Shown: positions 24,744 to 33,574 of the stretch, piece by piece
Position numbering within the stretch: position 1 is the stretch's first letter
Layout: every line of letters begins with the position of its first letter
Assembly (NCBI RefSeq): GCF_015529805.1
Contig: NZ_CP064654.1
Coordinates: 2,666,001-2,730,000 of the forward strand
Reading direction: 5' to 3'
Length of the DNA stretch: 64,000 nt
Origin: Qipengyuania soli
Lineage (GTDB): Bacteria > Pseudomonadota > Alphaproteobacteria > Sphingomonadales > Sphingomonadaceae
Program-made: the position numbers and the translations under genes
Notes under the pieces: model-generated
The model's input: the letters and a program-made list of their open reading frames with translations, nothing else
What the model was told of the DNA's origin: nothing
Database searches by the model: none

Positions 24744-24903
24744 TCAACTCCAAAATCGAACTCGGTTCGTCGCATATTCCTACCGGCTGATCCCCCCAAT
24801 CGCTAGATTGTGGGCATGGAATAAGACGACGGACGAACACTTCTGGACTTCGGTCCCGAAGTCGTAGTCCTTCACCCTCGATAACGAAAAGAAAGGAGGG
24901 GGA
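24744..24903 (+). other. Intergenic 5' region of the YqiJ/flotillin pair with hairpin
   Basis: The 160 bases hold no ORF of note. A seven-base-pair stem GACTTCG (24846-24852) with CGAAGTC (24857-24863) lies 40 bases before the YqiJ start. The start itself has a strong GAAAGGAGGGGG-type site. A clear promoter is not visible. Confidence 0.4.
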
Positions 24904-25524
24904 ATGACATTACTCGAACCATACAATGCGCCGTTTGCGGCGGCGCTTGTCTTGATGCTGGCCCTGCTCGTCATCCAGTTGTTCGGCGTTCTCGACATCG
25001 ACATCGATGTGGACGCCGACGGCGATGGTGCCTTGCATGCCGGGCCGGTCGACGGACTGCTCACCCTGCTGGGGCTGGGCCGCGTCCCGCTGGCGATTTG
25101 GCTGGTGGTGTTCCTGCTCCTCTTCGCTGGGGTCGGCGTGGGCATCCAGCAGCTGGCGGAAAGCTTTACCGGTGCGCCGCTCGACCGCGTCCTCGCTGCA
25201 GTGCTTGCCGCAGGCGGGGCGATCCCGGCGACTTCGGCGATCGCCCGCCCGCTTGGCCGCATCCTGCCGCAGGACGAGACCACGGCGGTCGACGTCGGCA
25301 CGCTCGTCGGCCGCAGGGCCACGATCACCGACGGCATCGCGCGCAGCGGTTCGCCCGCCCGCGCGCGAGTGCAGGACATCCATGGCCAGGCGCATCACGT
25401 GATGGTCGAACCGCACGAACAGTCATCCGAGCTCCACGCCGGCGACGAGGTCCTCCTCGTCCGGCGTGAGGGCAATCAATTCTTCGCGACCGCGCTCGCC
25501 GAGCGCAGCCTGTCGCCGAACTGA
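24904..25524 (+). CDS. YqiJ-like membrane protein with OB-fold domain
   Basis: A 206-residue inner-membrane protein. Hydrophobic helices are seen at about residues 10-30 (FAAALVLMLALLVIQLFGV), 57-78 (VPLAIWLVVFLLLFAGVGVG) and 93-112. Between the first two is an acidic stretch DIDIDVDADGDG. The C-terminal ~75 residues (VGTLVGRRATITDG ... AGDEVLLVRREG) look like an OB-fold of the NfeD/YqiJ type. Members are encoded just before flotillins, as here, and are thought to act with them in membrane microdomains. The gap to the flotillin start is 20 bases. Confidence 0.82.
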   Translation: MTLLEPYNAPFAAALVLMLALLVIQLFGVLDIDIDVDADGDGALHAGPVDGLLTLLGLGRVPLAIWLVVFLLLFAGVGVGIQQLAESFTGAPLDRVLAAVLAAGGAIPATSAIARPLGRILPQDETTAVDVGTLVGRRATITDGIARSGSPARARVQDIHGQAHHVMVEPHEQSSELHAGDEVLLVRREGNQFFATALAERSLSPN

Positions 25525-25544
25525 GTTTCATCCAAGGAGTGGAA

Positions 25545-27290
25545 ATGCAAAACCTGATCGATTGGGGAATTATCGCAGGATCCGTCGTAGTCGGCATCCT
25601 CATCATCGGCCTGTTCCTGGCCAAGCTCTATCGTCGCGCATCGAAGGAAGTTGCTTTCGTGCGCACCGGTGTGGGCGGCGAAAAGGTGGTGATGAACGGC
25701 GGCGCGCTGGTGCTGCCGGTGTTCCACGAAACCATGCCCGTCAACATGAACACGCTGGTGCTGCCGGTGGTGCGCCGCGACAGCGAGGCGCTGATCACGC
25801 TCGATCGCCTGCGCATCGACGTGAAGGCGGAATTCTATGTCCGCGTCCGTCCCGATGCCTCGGCCATCGCCATGGCGGCGCAGACGCTGGGCCAGCGGAC
25901 CATGCAGCCCGAGCTCCTGAAGGATCTCGTCGAAGGCAAGTTTGTCGACGCGTTGCGCTCGGTCGCTGCGGGCATGAGCATGAACGAGCTGCACGAACAG
26001 CGCGCGGATTTCGTCCAGAAGGTGCAGCAGGTGTCGTCCAACGACCTCGCCATGAACGGGCTCGAGCTGGAGTCGGTCTCGCTGACCGGCCTCGACCAGA
26101 CCAGTATCGAGCACTTCAACGCCAACAATGCCTTCGACGCCGAGGGCCTGACCAAGCTGACCGAGCAGATCGAGGCGCGCAAGAAACTGCGCAACGACAT
26201 CGAGCAGGACACGCGCGTGCAGATGGAGACGAAGAACCTCGAAGCCGATGCGCGCAGCTTCCAGATTGCCCGCGACAAGGAATATGCGCGGCTGGAACAG
26301 GAACGCGAGGTCGAGGTGCGGCGCGCTGCGCAGGCTTCCGAGATCGCCCGCGAACAGGCCGAGCGCACTCGCGAGGCCGATGCCGCGCGGATCGAGGCCA
26401 AGAAGCAGGTCGACGCCCAGCAGATCGAGGCCGACCGGCTGGTCGAGGAAGCCCGGATCGACCAGACCCGTGCACTTGAGATTGCCCGGCAGGAACAGCA
26501 GATCGCGGTGCAGAACAAGAGCCGCGAGGAAAGCCAGGCCAAGGCCGAAGCCGACGAGGCTCGTGCCAAGGCGGTGCAGGCGGAAGAACAGGTCGTCACC
26601 AGCCGCGAAAGCGAGGTTGCCGAGCGTAACAAGAAGATCGAGCTGATCGAGGCGGCCAAGATCGCCGAACGCGATGCGATCAAGATCAAGGTCGAGGCGG
26701 AAGCCGAGAAGGATGCCGCCACCAACCGTGCCGAGGCCATGCGCCGCGAGGCGGAAGGCGAGGCCGAGGCCGAGAAGCTGCGTGCCGAAGCTGCGCGCGT
26801 GCGCTTCGAAGTCGAGGCGGCGGGCCAGCGGGCGATCAACGAGGCGGCGAACATCCTCTCGTCCGACCAGATCAGCCTGCAGACCAAGATGGCGCTGCTC
26901 AAGGTCCTGCCCGACCTGGTGCGCGAGAGCGCCAAGCCGATGGAAGCGATCGAGAGCATCAAGATCGTCCAGGTCGACGGCCTCACCAATGGCGGCGGCA
27001 AGGCGTCTGGCGGCGCAGCCGGCGTCGGCGGTAGCGGCAACCTCGCCAGCGATGCAGTCAGCGCCGCACTCGCCTACCGCGCGCAGGCACCGGTGCTCGA
27101 TGGGCTGATGAAGGAGCTGGGTCTAGACGGGTCGTCGCTCGACGGCCTGGTCAAAGGCCCGGCCAGGGCCGAAACTACTCCGCGTCTTGCCGAGGTGATG
27201 GAAGACGTCGCCGCGCAGGTCGAGGAAGTGGAAGCGAAAGCTGCTGCCAAGCCTGCGAAGAATGGCGGAGGCGAAAAACCCTCTGCCTGA
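25545..27290 (+). CDS. Flotillin / SPFH-domain protein (YqiK-like)
   Basis: A 581-residue scaffold protein of membrane microdomains. The ATG at 25545 is preferred to the GTG at 25539 because AAGGAG lies six bases before it and overlaps the GTG. It has an N-terminal membrane helix (GIIAGSVVVGILIIGLFLAKL), an SPFH domain to about residue 190, and a very long coiled coil rich in Ala, Glu, Arg and Lys (about 200-445). The tail is flexible and glycine-rich (NGGGKASGGAAGVGGSG), with a conserved C-terminal patch. It pairs with the YqiJ-like gene just upstream. A serine-rich antisense ORF over it is a shadow. Confidence 0.93.
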   Translation: MQNLIDWGIIAGSVVVGILIIGLFLAKLYRRASKEVAFVRTGVGGEKVVMNGGALVLPVFHETMPVNMNTLVLPVVRRDSEALITLDRLRIDVKAEFYVRVRPDASAIAMAAQTLGQRTMQPELLKDLVEGKFVDALRSVAAGMSMNELHEQRADFVQKVQQVSSNDLAMNGLELESVSLTGLDQTSIEHFNANNAFDAEGLTKLTEQIEARKKLRNDIEQDTRVQMETKNLEADARSFQIARDKEYARLEQEREVEVRRAAQASEIAREQAERTREADAARIEAKKQVDAQQIEADRLVEEARIDQTRALEIARQEQQIAVQNKSREESQAKAEADEARAKAVQAEEQVVTSRESEVAERNKKIELIEAAKIAERDAIKIKVEAEAEKDAATNRAEAMRREAEGEAEAEKLRAEAARVRFEVEAAGQRAINEAANILSSDQISLQTKMALLKVLPDLVRESAKPMEAIESIKIVQVDGLTNGGGKASGGAAGVGGSGNLASDAVSAALAYRAQAPVLDGLMKELGLDGSSLDGLVKGPARAETTPRLAEVMEDVAAQVEEVEAKAAAKPAKNGGGEKPSA

Positions 27291-27306
27291 CCTTCCGGAC
27301 TGACAC

Positions 27307-27337
27307 GGAAAAGGGGGCGCTTCGGCGTCCCCTTTTT
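27307..27337. terminator. Bidirectional intrinsic terminator between flotillin and galU
   Basis: AAAAGGGG, GCGC, TTCG loop and GCG, CCCCTTTTT form a compact GC-rich stem with a UUCG-type loop and T-runs on both strands. It separates the convergent flotillin and galU genes. Confidence 0.88.
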
Positions 27338-27347
27338 CTTGTGAAGC

Positions 27348-28232
27348 CTAGTTCGCCAGCAACCGCTCTGCGATCGCGCGCACCTCGGCGCCCATGTCCT
27401 CGCGTTCAAGCGCCAGCGCCAGCGTCGCCTCGACGAAACCGGTCTTGCTGCCGCAGTCGAAGCGGCGTCCGGCAAAGGTCACTGCGTGGAAGGGCTGTTC
27501 GCCGATCATCTTGGCCATGGCATCGGTCAGCTGGATCTCGCCGCCAGCACCCTTCTCCTGCGCCTCGAGCACGCGCATGACCTCGGGCTGGAGAATGTAG
27601 CGGCCGGAAATGATCTTGTTGGAAGGCGCCTGTTCGACCGGCGGCTTCTCGACCAGTCCGGTAACCTCGGTAAGTGTGTCCGACACGTTCGCGCCGGGCG
27701 CGATCACGCCATAGCTCGACACGTCCTCGCGCGGGACTTCGAGCACCGAAATCAGGTTCCCGCCGACTTCGTCATAGGCCTCGACCATCTGCTTCATGCA
27801 GCCGGTCCCGCCCTTGTTGGCGATCATCAGCTCGTCGGGCAGGAAGATCGCGAAAGGCTCGTTCCCGACGATCGCGCGGGCGCACCAGATCGCATGGCCG
27901 AGGCCGAGCGGGACCTGCTGGCGCACGGTTATGATGTCGCCCGGCGTCGCGCGGGTCGGGTCGAGTGCCGAGAGGTCTTTGCCCCGTTCGCTCATCGTGT
28001 GCTCGAGTTCGTAAGCGACGTCGAAATGCTCGACGATGGCGGTCTTGCCGCGACCGGTGACGAAGATGATCTGCTCGATCCCCGCCTCGCGCGCCTCGTC
28101 CACCGCGTACTGGATCAGCGGCCGATCGACGATCGGGAGCAATTCCTTCGGGATCGCCTTGGTCGCGGGCAGGAACCGCGTGCCGAGGCCGGCGACGGGA
28201 AAGACGGCTTTCTTGATGGGTTTGTGGGTCAT
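27348..28232 (-). CDS. galU: UTP--glucose-1-phosphate uridylyltransferase
   Basis: Makes UDP-glucose for polysaccharides and glycolipids; cytoplasmic, 294 residues as usual. The nucleotide-binding N-terminus is [22 protein letters not shown] with the uridylyl-binding GxGTRxLP motif, followed by IIFVTGRGK and FAIFLPDE. The late [19 protein letters not shown] is the conserved substrate region. It is divergent from murA across 131 bases and convergent with flotillin. Confidence 0.96.
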   Translation of the reverse strand: MTHKPIKKAVFPVAGLGTRFLPATKAIPKELLPIVDRPLIQYAVDEAREAGIEQIIFVTGRGKTAIVEHFDVAYELEHTMSERGKDLSALDPTRATPGDIITVRQQVPLGLGHAIWCARAIVGNEPFAIFLPDELMIANKGGTGCMKQMVEAYDEVGGNLISVLEVPREDVSSYGVIAPGANVSDTLTEVTGLVEKPPVEQAPSNKIISGRYILQPEVMRVLEAQEKGAGGEIQLTDAMAKMIGEQPFHAVTFAGRRFDCGSKTGFVEATLALALEREDMGAEVRAIAERLLAN

Positions 28233-28363
28233 CGGGCGCAGGGGTAGGTTCGCGGCGGCGGTCGGTCAATCGCCATCCGGTGGTAGCGCGCATGGCTATT
28301 GCCGAACCGCGACAGCAGCGTGACGCTTGCCAGCGGCGCAGGCGGGTTTATGGAGTTGCCCCC

Positions 28364-29647
<1,284 letters not shown>

Positions 29648-29658
29648 GCCAGGCTGAC

Positions 29659-29683
29659 GGACCTTTCTCTCGTCCCAAGCGTT
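29659..29683 (+). promoter_or_regulatory. Possible EcfG-type stress promoter of the 73-residue gene
   Basis: GGACC, a 16-base spacer and CGTT resembles the GGAAC-N16-CGTT consensus of the alphaproteobacterial general stress sigma factor, with one mismatch. It sits 27 bases before the start of the small gene. This is tentative; one mismatch in the -35 box weakens it. Confidence 0.33.
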
Positions 29684-29709
29684 GGGTCGCAAAGGAAGGA
29701 GTCTGCATC

Positions 29710-29931
29710 ATGCTACTCAAGCTATTGGCGCTCGGCGGCCTCGGATACGCCGGGTACAAGTATTACGAAAAGAATCAGTCCAAGCCGGCTTTTGCGGGCA
29801 ACCAGGGCAATGTCGCCATCCGCGACGCCGGCCCCGATGCCATGCGCGACGACAATGGCCACAACTGGACCAAGACCGACGAGGAAAGCGACCAGAGCTT
29901 TCCGGCGAGCGATCCGCCCGCCAACTACTGA
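29710..29931 (+). CDS. Conserved small protein with N-terminal hydrophobic segment
   Basis: 73 residues: MLLKLLALGGLGYAGYKYYEK is a short membrane or signal-like stretch, the middle is polar, and the end is the conserved-looking acidic patch TDEESDQSFPASDPPANY. AAGGAAGGAG lies just upstream of the ATG at 29710. The "SFPASDPP" type ending is familiar to me from small stress-associated proteins of sphingomonads, but I cannot name a family. A possible EcfG promoter precedes it and a strong terminator follows at 29951. Confidence 0.75.
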   Translation: MLLKLLALGGLGYAGYKYYEKNQSKPAFAGNQGNVAIRDAGPDAMRDDNGHNWTKTDEESDQSFPASDPPANY

Positions 29932-30206
29932 CGGTCGAAACCGAAAGCCGAAGGGGCGAGCGGAGCAGTCCGTTCGCCCCTTTGCTGTGTCACCAGCCAG
30001 ATGCGGATCGCCCCGGCAAGGCCCGGGGGATTGTCCGCCTTTATGCGTTCCGCGTCGATCTCGCCCACGAGTGCATTGATCGACTTGCCGCGCTGGGCCG
30101 CTGCTTCGCCCAGCATATCCCAGAACATCGGTTCGAGACTGATCGAGGTGCGGTGTCCGGCGATGCGGACGGAATACTTTTTCGGGGGGTGGTAGGGGGG
30201 AATCAT
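29925..30206 (-). CDS. Ribbon-helix-helix domain protein
   Basis: 93 residues with the RHH signature KKYSVRIAGHRTSISLEPMFWDMLGEAAAQRGKSINALVGEID, where the first strand and two helices make a dimeric DNA-binding unit (the RHH_4 type of alphaproteobacteria). The ATG at 30206 is chosen; the 48 residues further upstream in frame read into the LuxR start region. The last 20 residues are encoded by a hairpin on the other strand (29951-29982) and are low in conservation signs. Its stop overlaps the stop of the small plus-strand gene by seven bases. Confidence 0.83.
   Translation of the reverse strand: MIPPYHPPKKYSVRIAGHRTSISLEPMFWDMLGEAAAQRGKSINALVGEIDAERIKADNPPGLAGAIRIWLVTQQRGERTAPLAPSAFGFDRQ
29951..29984 (+). 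terminator. Terminator of the 73-residue gene, inside the RHH coding sequence
   Basis: AAGGGGCGAGCGGA pairs with TCCGTTCGCCCCTT (one G-T pair), loop GCAG, followed by a T. It lies 20 bases after the plus-strand stop and coincides with the last codons of the antisense RHH gene. The stem is long enough to act on either strand. Confidence 0.75.
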
Positions 30207-30321
30207 CGGCGCCGCCCTACACACCGCACCCTCGCGACACACTAATTTTTTGGGGTGGCAGGCGCTCGGGGCTGCCGATAATCCATTGCCCATTGTGGCA
30301 AGCTGCGCGACGATATCCCGG

Positions 30322-31053
30322 ATGGACGGCCTTGAAGAGCTGACGGACAAGGAGAAGGAGACTCTCCGCCTGATCGTTCGCGGGCACGACGCGAAATCGA
30401 TGGCGAACGAGCTTTCGCTCTCGGTTCACACGATCAACGAACGCTTGCGCGAGGCGCGTCGCAAGCTGGGCGTGACCAGCAGTCGCGAGGCCGGTCGCCT
30501 GCTGCTGGAGAGCGAGGGCGGAGACCACCAAAATCTTGGAGACAAGGATTTCGGGGAGGTCGGGAGCACCGAATCCGGGGAAGTCGGTCGGGTCGCGGCA
30601 GGCAAACCCGCCCGCCGTATCCTTCCAGGAGTTCTTGTCATGATGACCATGTTTGCGGCCGGGCTAATTCTTACCTCATACCTCGCCGAACCAGCTCAGA
30701 ATGCTGCACCGGTCGAGGTTTCTGCCAGCGATGCCGCTGTCGTCGCCGCCGCTCGCGATTGGCTGGCGCTCACCGATGCGAGCGATTGGGAGGCGAGTTT
30801 CGACGCCACCGGGAAGACTTTCCGCGAGGCCAATACTCTCGCCGGTTGGACGAATGCGGCGAAGCAGGTGCGCGGGTCCCAAGGCGCGTTCGTGTCGCGC
30901 GAATTGCTCACCGTCCGCTATCTCAACGCGCCGCCGCACGGCTACGAGGAGGTCACCTTCGCGACGCGTTACGAGAATTCCAAGGTGATCGAGACCGTCA
31001 CCCTCCAGGAGGAAGACGGCGCATGGAAGGTCGTCGGCATTTTGGTCGACTGA
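30322..31053 (+). CDS. Membrane-tethered LuxR-type HTH protein with DUF4019 domain
   Basis: 243 residues: a LuxR HTH at residues 5-65 (LTDKEKETLRLIVRGHDAKSMANELSLSVHTINERLREARRKLGV), a linker with Gly/Glu repeats, one membrane helix (ILPGVLVMMTMFAAGLILTSYL) and an outer domain of DUF4019 type (residues ~140-243, AARDWLALTDASDWEASF). There is no receiver domain. The predicted topology puts the HTH in the cytoplasm and DUF4019 outside, as for a one-component sensor. A longer in-frame start at 30250 is unlikely. It is divergent from the RHH gene and convergent with phaB. Confidence 0.87.
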   Translation: MDGLEELTDKEKETLRLIVRGHDAKSMANELSLSVHTINERLREARRKLGVTSSREAGRLLLESEGGDHQNLGDKDFGEVGSTESGEVGRVAAGKPARRILPGVLVMMTMFAAGLILTSYLAEPAQNAAPVEVSASDAAVVAAARDWLALTDASDWEASFDATGKTFREANTLAGWTNAAKQVRGSQGAFVSRELLTVRYLNAPPHGYEEVTFATRYENSKVIETVTLQEEDGAWKVVGILVD

Positions 31054-31060
31054 CCTGACG

Positions 31061-31085
31061 GGGCGCCCGGTCCATTCGGGCGCCC
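31061..31085. terminator. GC-rich hairpin between the LuxR/DUF4019 gene and phaB
   Basis: GGGCGCCCG (31061-31069) and CGGGCGCCC (31077-31085) pair perfectly over nine bases with a seven-base loop. There is no T-run on either strand, but it lies exactly between two convergent genes and probably ends or protects both transcripts. Confidence 0.5.
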
Positions 31086-31093
31086 GCCAGAAT

Positions 31094-31819
31094 TCAGTAC
31101 ATGTGCTGGCCGCCGTTGATGCTCATGGTCGAGCCGGTGACGAACTCGGCGTGTTCGGAGCACAGGAAGCTTACGCCACGGGCGATCTCGCTCGCCTTGC
31201 CGAGACGGCCGACCGGGATCTTGGCGACGATCTTTTCCAGCACGGGTTCGGGTACGGCAGCCACCATGTCGGTATCGATGTAGCCCGGTGCAATCGCGTT
31301 GACGGTGATGCCGAAGCGCGCGCCTTCCTGCGCCAGCGCCTTGGTAAAGCCGTGGATGCCGCTCTTGGCTGCGGCATAGTTCACCTGCCCGTACTGGCCT
31401 GCCTGGCCGTTGATCGAGCCGATGTTGACGATCCGGCCCCAGCCGCGATCCTTCATGCCGGGGAAGGTGGCTTTCGCCATGTTGAAACAGCCGCCGAGGT
31501 TGGTGCGCATGACGGCGTCCCAGTCGTCGTAGCTCATCTTGAGCAGCGTGCCGTCGCGCGTGATGCCGGCATTGTTCACGACGATATCGATCGGGCCGTA
31601 TTCTTCGGCAACCTTGGCGCAGCCTTCCTGTACCGCCTGGAAGTCGCCGACGTCGAACTTGACGGTCGGGATGCCGGTTTCCTCGGTAAAGCGCTTGGCG
31701 GCTTCATCATTGCCCGCGTAATTGGCGATGACGGTGCAGCCGCGCTCGTCGCGCAGGCGTTCGCAGATGGCGCGGCCGATACCGCGCGAACCGCCGGTTA
31801 CGATGGCAACACGTCCCAT
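31094..31819 (-). CDS. phaB: Acetoacetyl-CoA reductase
   Basis: NADPH-dependent reduction of acetoacetyl-CoA to (R)-3-hydroxybutyryl-CoA for PHA synthesis. The 241-residue SDR has the cofactor loop TGGSRGIGRA, NNAGITRD, catalytic Ser in NIGSINGQAGQYGQ and YxxxK in VNYAAAKSGIHG. The ATG at 31819 is chosen; the extra 24 residues upstream are unlikely. The C-terminus (STMSINGGQHMY) is characteristic of PhaB. Close relatives are also FabG-like reductases, but the QYGQVNYAAAKSG segment favours PhaB. A thiolase and a PHA depolymerase are encoded further right in the window. Confidence 0.9.
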   Translation of the reverse strand: MGRVAIVTGGSRGIGRAICERLRDERGCTVIANYAGNDEAAKRFTEETGIPTVKFDVGDFQAVQEGCAKVAEEYGPIDIVVNNAGITRDGTLLKMSYDDWDAVMRTNLGGCFNMAKATFPGMKDRGWGRIVNIGSINGQAGQYGQVNYAAAKSGIHGFTKALAQEGARFGITVNAIAPGYIDTDMVAAVPEPVLEKIVAKIPVGRLGKASEIARGVSFLCSEHAEFVTGSTMSINGGQHMY

Positions 31820-31969
31820 AATGCAGTCTCCCAAGCTTTCCGTAGCGTTAGCTAAGGTCCTAGGCGTGCAAGTGTTACGGTGCAAAGGCAATCCGACCTT
31901 CGCACGAGGCGTTCAATCGTATTCTTGGCAGATGCAATATTGGGAAGGGGCGCGCCGTAGCGAGCCAGA

Positions 31970-32731
31970 TCAGAAGCGGATCTGGGTTCCGACGTAGACG
32001 GCCTGATCGTCCTCGACCCCATCGGTCAGCGGGGCCAAGCGGTTGCGATCCTGCGAGACGCGCACACCTGCGGTCACATCGAGATTGCGGCCGAGGCGAT
32101 AGGAACCGCGCAGGTCGACGCTCTGCTCGCCAGCCGATTCGTAGGTGCGCGGGGCGCGGCCGGTAGCCGATTCGTTGGCCAGCGCGATGCGCGACTGGAA
32201 GCGGCTTGGCTTGCCGGTACGCTTTTCCTCGGGCCGGAATTCGGCGAGGTCGGGCATGGCGATGTCGCGGAGACCTGCCGGCACCTCGACCTGCTTGGTC
32301 GGCTGGGCGAAGCTCTGGTAACCGCGGGCGACGCCAAGGTTGTAGCTGGTCGGCGCGATCTCGAGCGCGCGTTCGCGACCCTGTTCGGCGCTGGCCGAAG
32401 CGATGGTGTTGCGCACCGAAATGGCGCGGGCACTGGCGGCATCGACGCGGACCGCAACAGTCACGGTGCGTTCCTTGCCGCCGAGAACCTTGGTCGCGGG
32501 CGTGAAGCGCAAGCCATCTTCGCCGAGGATCTTCGCCACCTGGCGTGCCAGGGCAGGATCGACGCGAGCGGGCGTGAAAGGCAATGAGCCCAGGGTTGCA
32601 GGAGCAGCGATGGCCGGACGACCGCTGTCCACGGCCATGACGGTGCCGGGCACTGCAAACGCAAGGCCGGCAGCCGCGAGCGCCGCGGGAATCGCCCGCT
32701 TCGTGCCCTTGCTGTTTGCCCTGGTTGCCAT
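31970..32731 (-). CDS. Exported protein of unknown function, outer-membrane-barrel-like end
   Basis: 253 residues with a long signal peptide (ATRANSKGTKRAIPAALAAAGLAFAVPGTVMA). The middle region (FTPATKVLGGKERTVTVAVRV, residues ~75-100) has no match that I recognise. The end has alternating residues that fit two or more beta strands (SVDLRGSYRLGRNLDVTAGVRVSQDRNRL ... QAVYVGTQIRF) and finishes in phenylalanine, the usual last residue of outer-membrane barrel proteins. I infer an outer-membrane location. No family name is offered. Confidence 0.72.
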   Translation of the reverse strand: MATRANSKGTKRAIPAALAAAGLAFAVPGTVMAVDSGRPAIAAPATLGSLPFTPARVDPALARQVAKILGEDGLRFTPATKVLGGKERTVTVAVRVDAASARAISVRNTIASASAEQGRERALEIAPTSYNLGVARGYQSFAQPTKQVEVPAGLRDIAMPDLAEFRPEEKRTGKPSRFQSRIALANESATGRAPRTYESAGEQSVDLRGSYRLGRNLDVTAGVRVSQDRNRLAPLTDGVEDDQAVYVGTQIRF

Positions 32732-33066
32732 AGTGGCCCCGTGTGTCCTTTCAATCCGTCCCCGCTCTAAGCAGATCGGCGATTAACCTCGCCTTGCTCC
32801 ACCAATGCGCGGGAGACTCGACTCCCTATTCCCAAGCTAGGGTGCCGGTTCCTTTTTGGCCAGCTTTTCAACAGGGCTATTCAGGCGATTAGTCGAAAGT
32901 GTTGCGCAGTTTCCACATGACTCGACTGTCTCGTTTCGCCTCAACGCAAGAATTCATCACCGGTTCACGCCAGAGACGCGCAATTGGGGGTTCGCGGCGC
33001 TATGCCTTGCCCGCACGTGTGCAGGCTTTATAGAGCCGGAAACACCGCTTGTTACCAAGGATCGAC
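32732..33066. other. 335-base intergenic region, divergent
   Basis: No ORF with a credible start or ribosome site is visible. The right part holds a likely promoter of the DUF3576 gene (33007-33034). The left part must hold the promoter of the minus-strand exported protein, but I cannot point to it. Confidence 0.5.
33007..33034 (+). promoter_or_regulatory. Predicted promoter of DUF3576-leuS-lptE-holA
   Basis: TTGCCC (33007-33012), 16 bases, TATAGA (33029-33034), about 32 bases before the DUF3576 start. It is the only good sigma-70 match in this gap. Confidence 0.42.
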
Positions 33067-33516
33067 ATGAGCGCTTTCGCCAATCTTCGCCGTCCCGCCA
33101 TCCTCGCAGTGGCCGTTGCTGCAACTGCCAGCCTTGCGGCCTGCGGCGGAGGCGATCGTCCCAAGGCGGACCTTGCCGCTTCGCGTGTCACCACCATCGG
33201 CGTGAACTCCTATCTCTGGCGTGCTGCGCTGGAGACGGTCAGCTTCGCCCCGCTGCTCAACGAAGACAGCAATGGCGGCGTGATCGTAACCGATTGGTAT
33301 GCCAATCCGTCCAACCCGGGTGAGCGCGTCAAGCTGACGGTGACGATCCTCGACCAGGACCTTCGCGCCGACGCACTGCGTGTCGCCGCCAGCCGACAGG
33401 TCGCCCAGGGCGGTGCCTGGGTCGACGCGCCGGTACAGGCTGCCACCGTGCAAAAGCTGGAAGACATCATCCTTACCAAGGCACGCGAACTGCGCCGTCA
33501 GGCGATCAAGGGCTAA
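33067..33516 (+). CDS. DUF3576 lipoprotein
   Basis: 149 residues. The ATG at 33067 follows AAGGAT at eight bases; an in-frame TTG/upstream start at 33049 is less likely. A lipoprotein signal (AILAVAVAATASLAACGGG) puts the mature protein in the membrane with Cys at about residue 26. The DUF3576 region follows (IGVNSYLWRAALETVSFAPLLNEDSNGGVIVTDWYANPSNPGERVKL). The family is conserved in alphaproteobacteria, commonly just before leuS, as here; no function is known to me. Confidence 0.9.
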   Translation: MSAFANLRRPAILAVAVAATASLAACGGGDRPKADLAASRVTTIGVNSYLWRAALETVSFAPLLNEDSNGGVIVTDWYANPSNPGERVKLTVTILDQDLRADALRVAASRQVAQGGAWVDAPVQAATVQKLEDIILTKARELRRQAIKG

Positions 33517-33521
33517 GCTGC

Positions 33522-33542
33522 GAACCCGCGTATAGCGGGTTC
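33522..33542 (+). other. Hairpin between DUF3576 and leuS
   Basis: GAACCCGC and GCGGGTTC form a perfect eight-base-pair stem with loop GTATA. It is not followed by a T-run, so it is more likely to modulate or process the shared transcript than to end it. No leucine leader peptide is visible here. Confidence 0.45.
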
Positions 33543-33574
33543 CAATTGCGTACGATTTCCTTAAGGGCGTGCGC

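Noticed and set aside
25835..27040. Serine-rich 401-codon minus-strand ORF
   Set aside because: It mirrors the coiled-coil codons of the flotillin gene; the low complexity arises from the complementary strand.
33522..33542. Leucine attenuator before leuS
   Set aside because: Only a hairpin is present; there is no leader ORF with leucine codons and no T-run.
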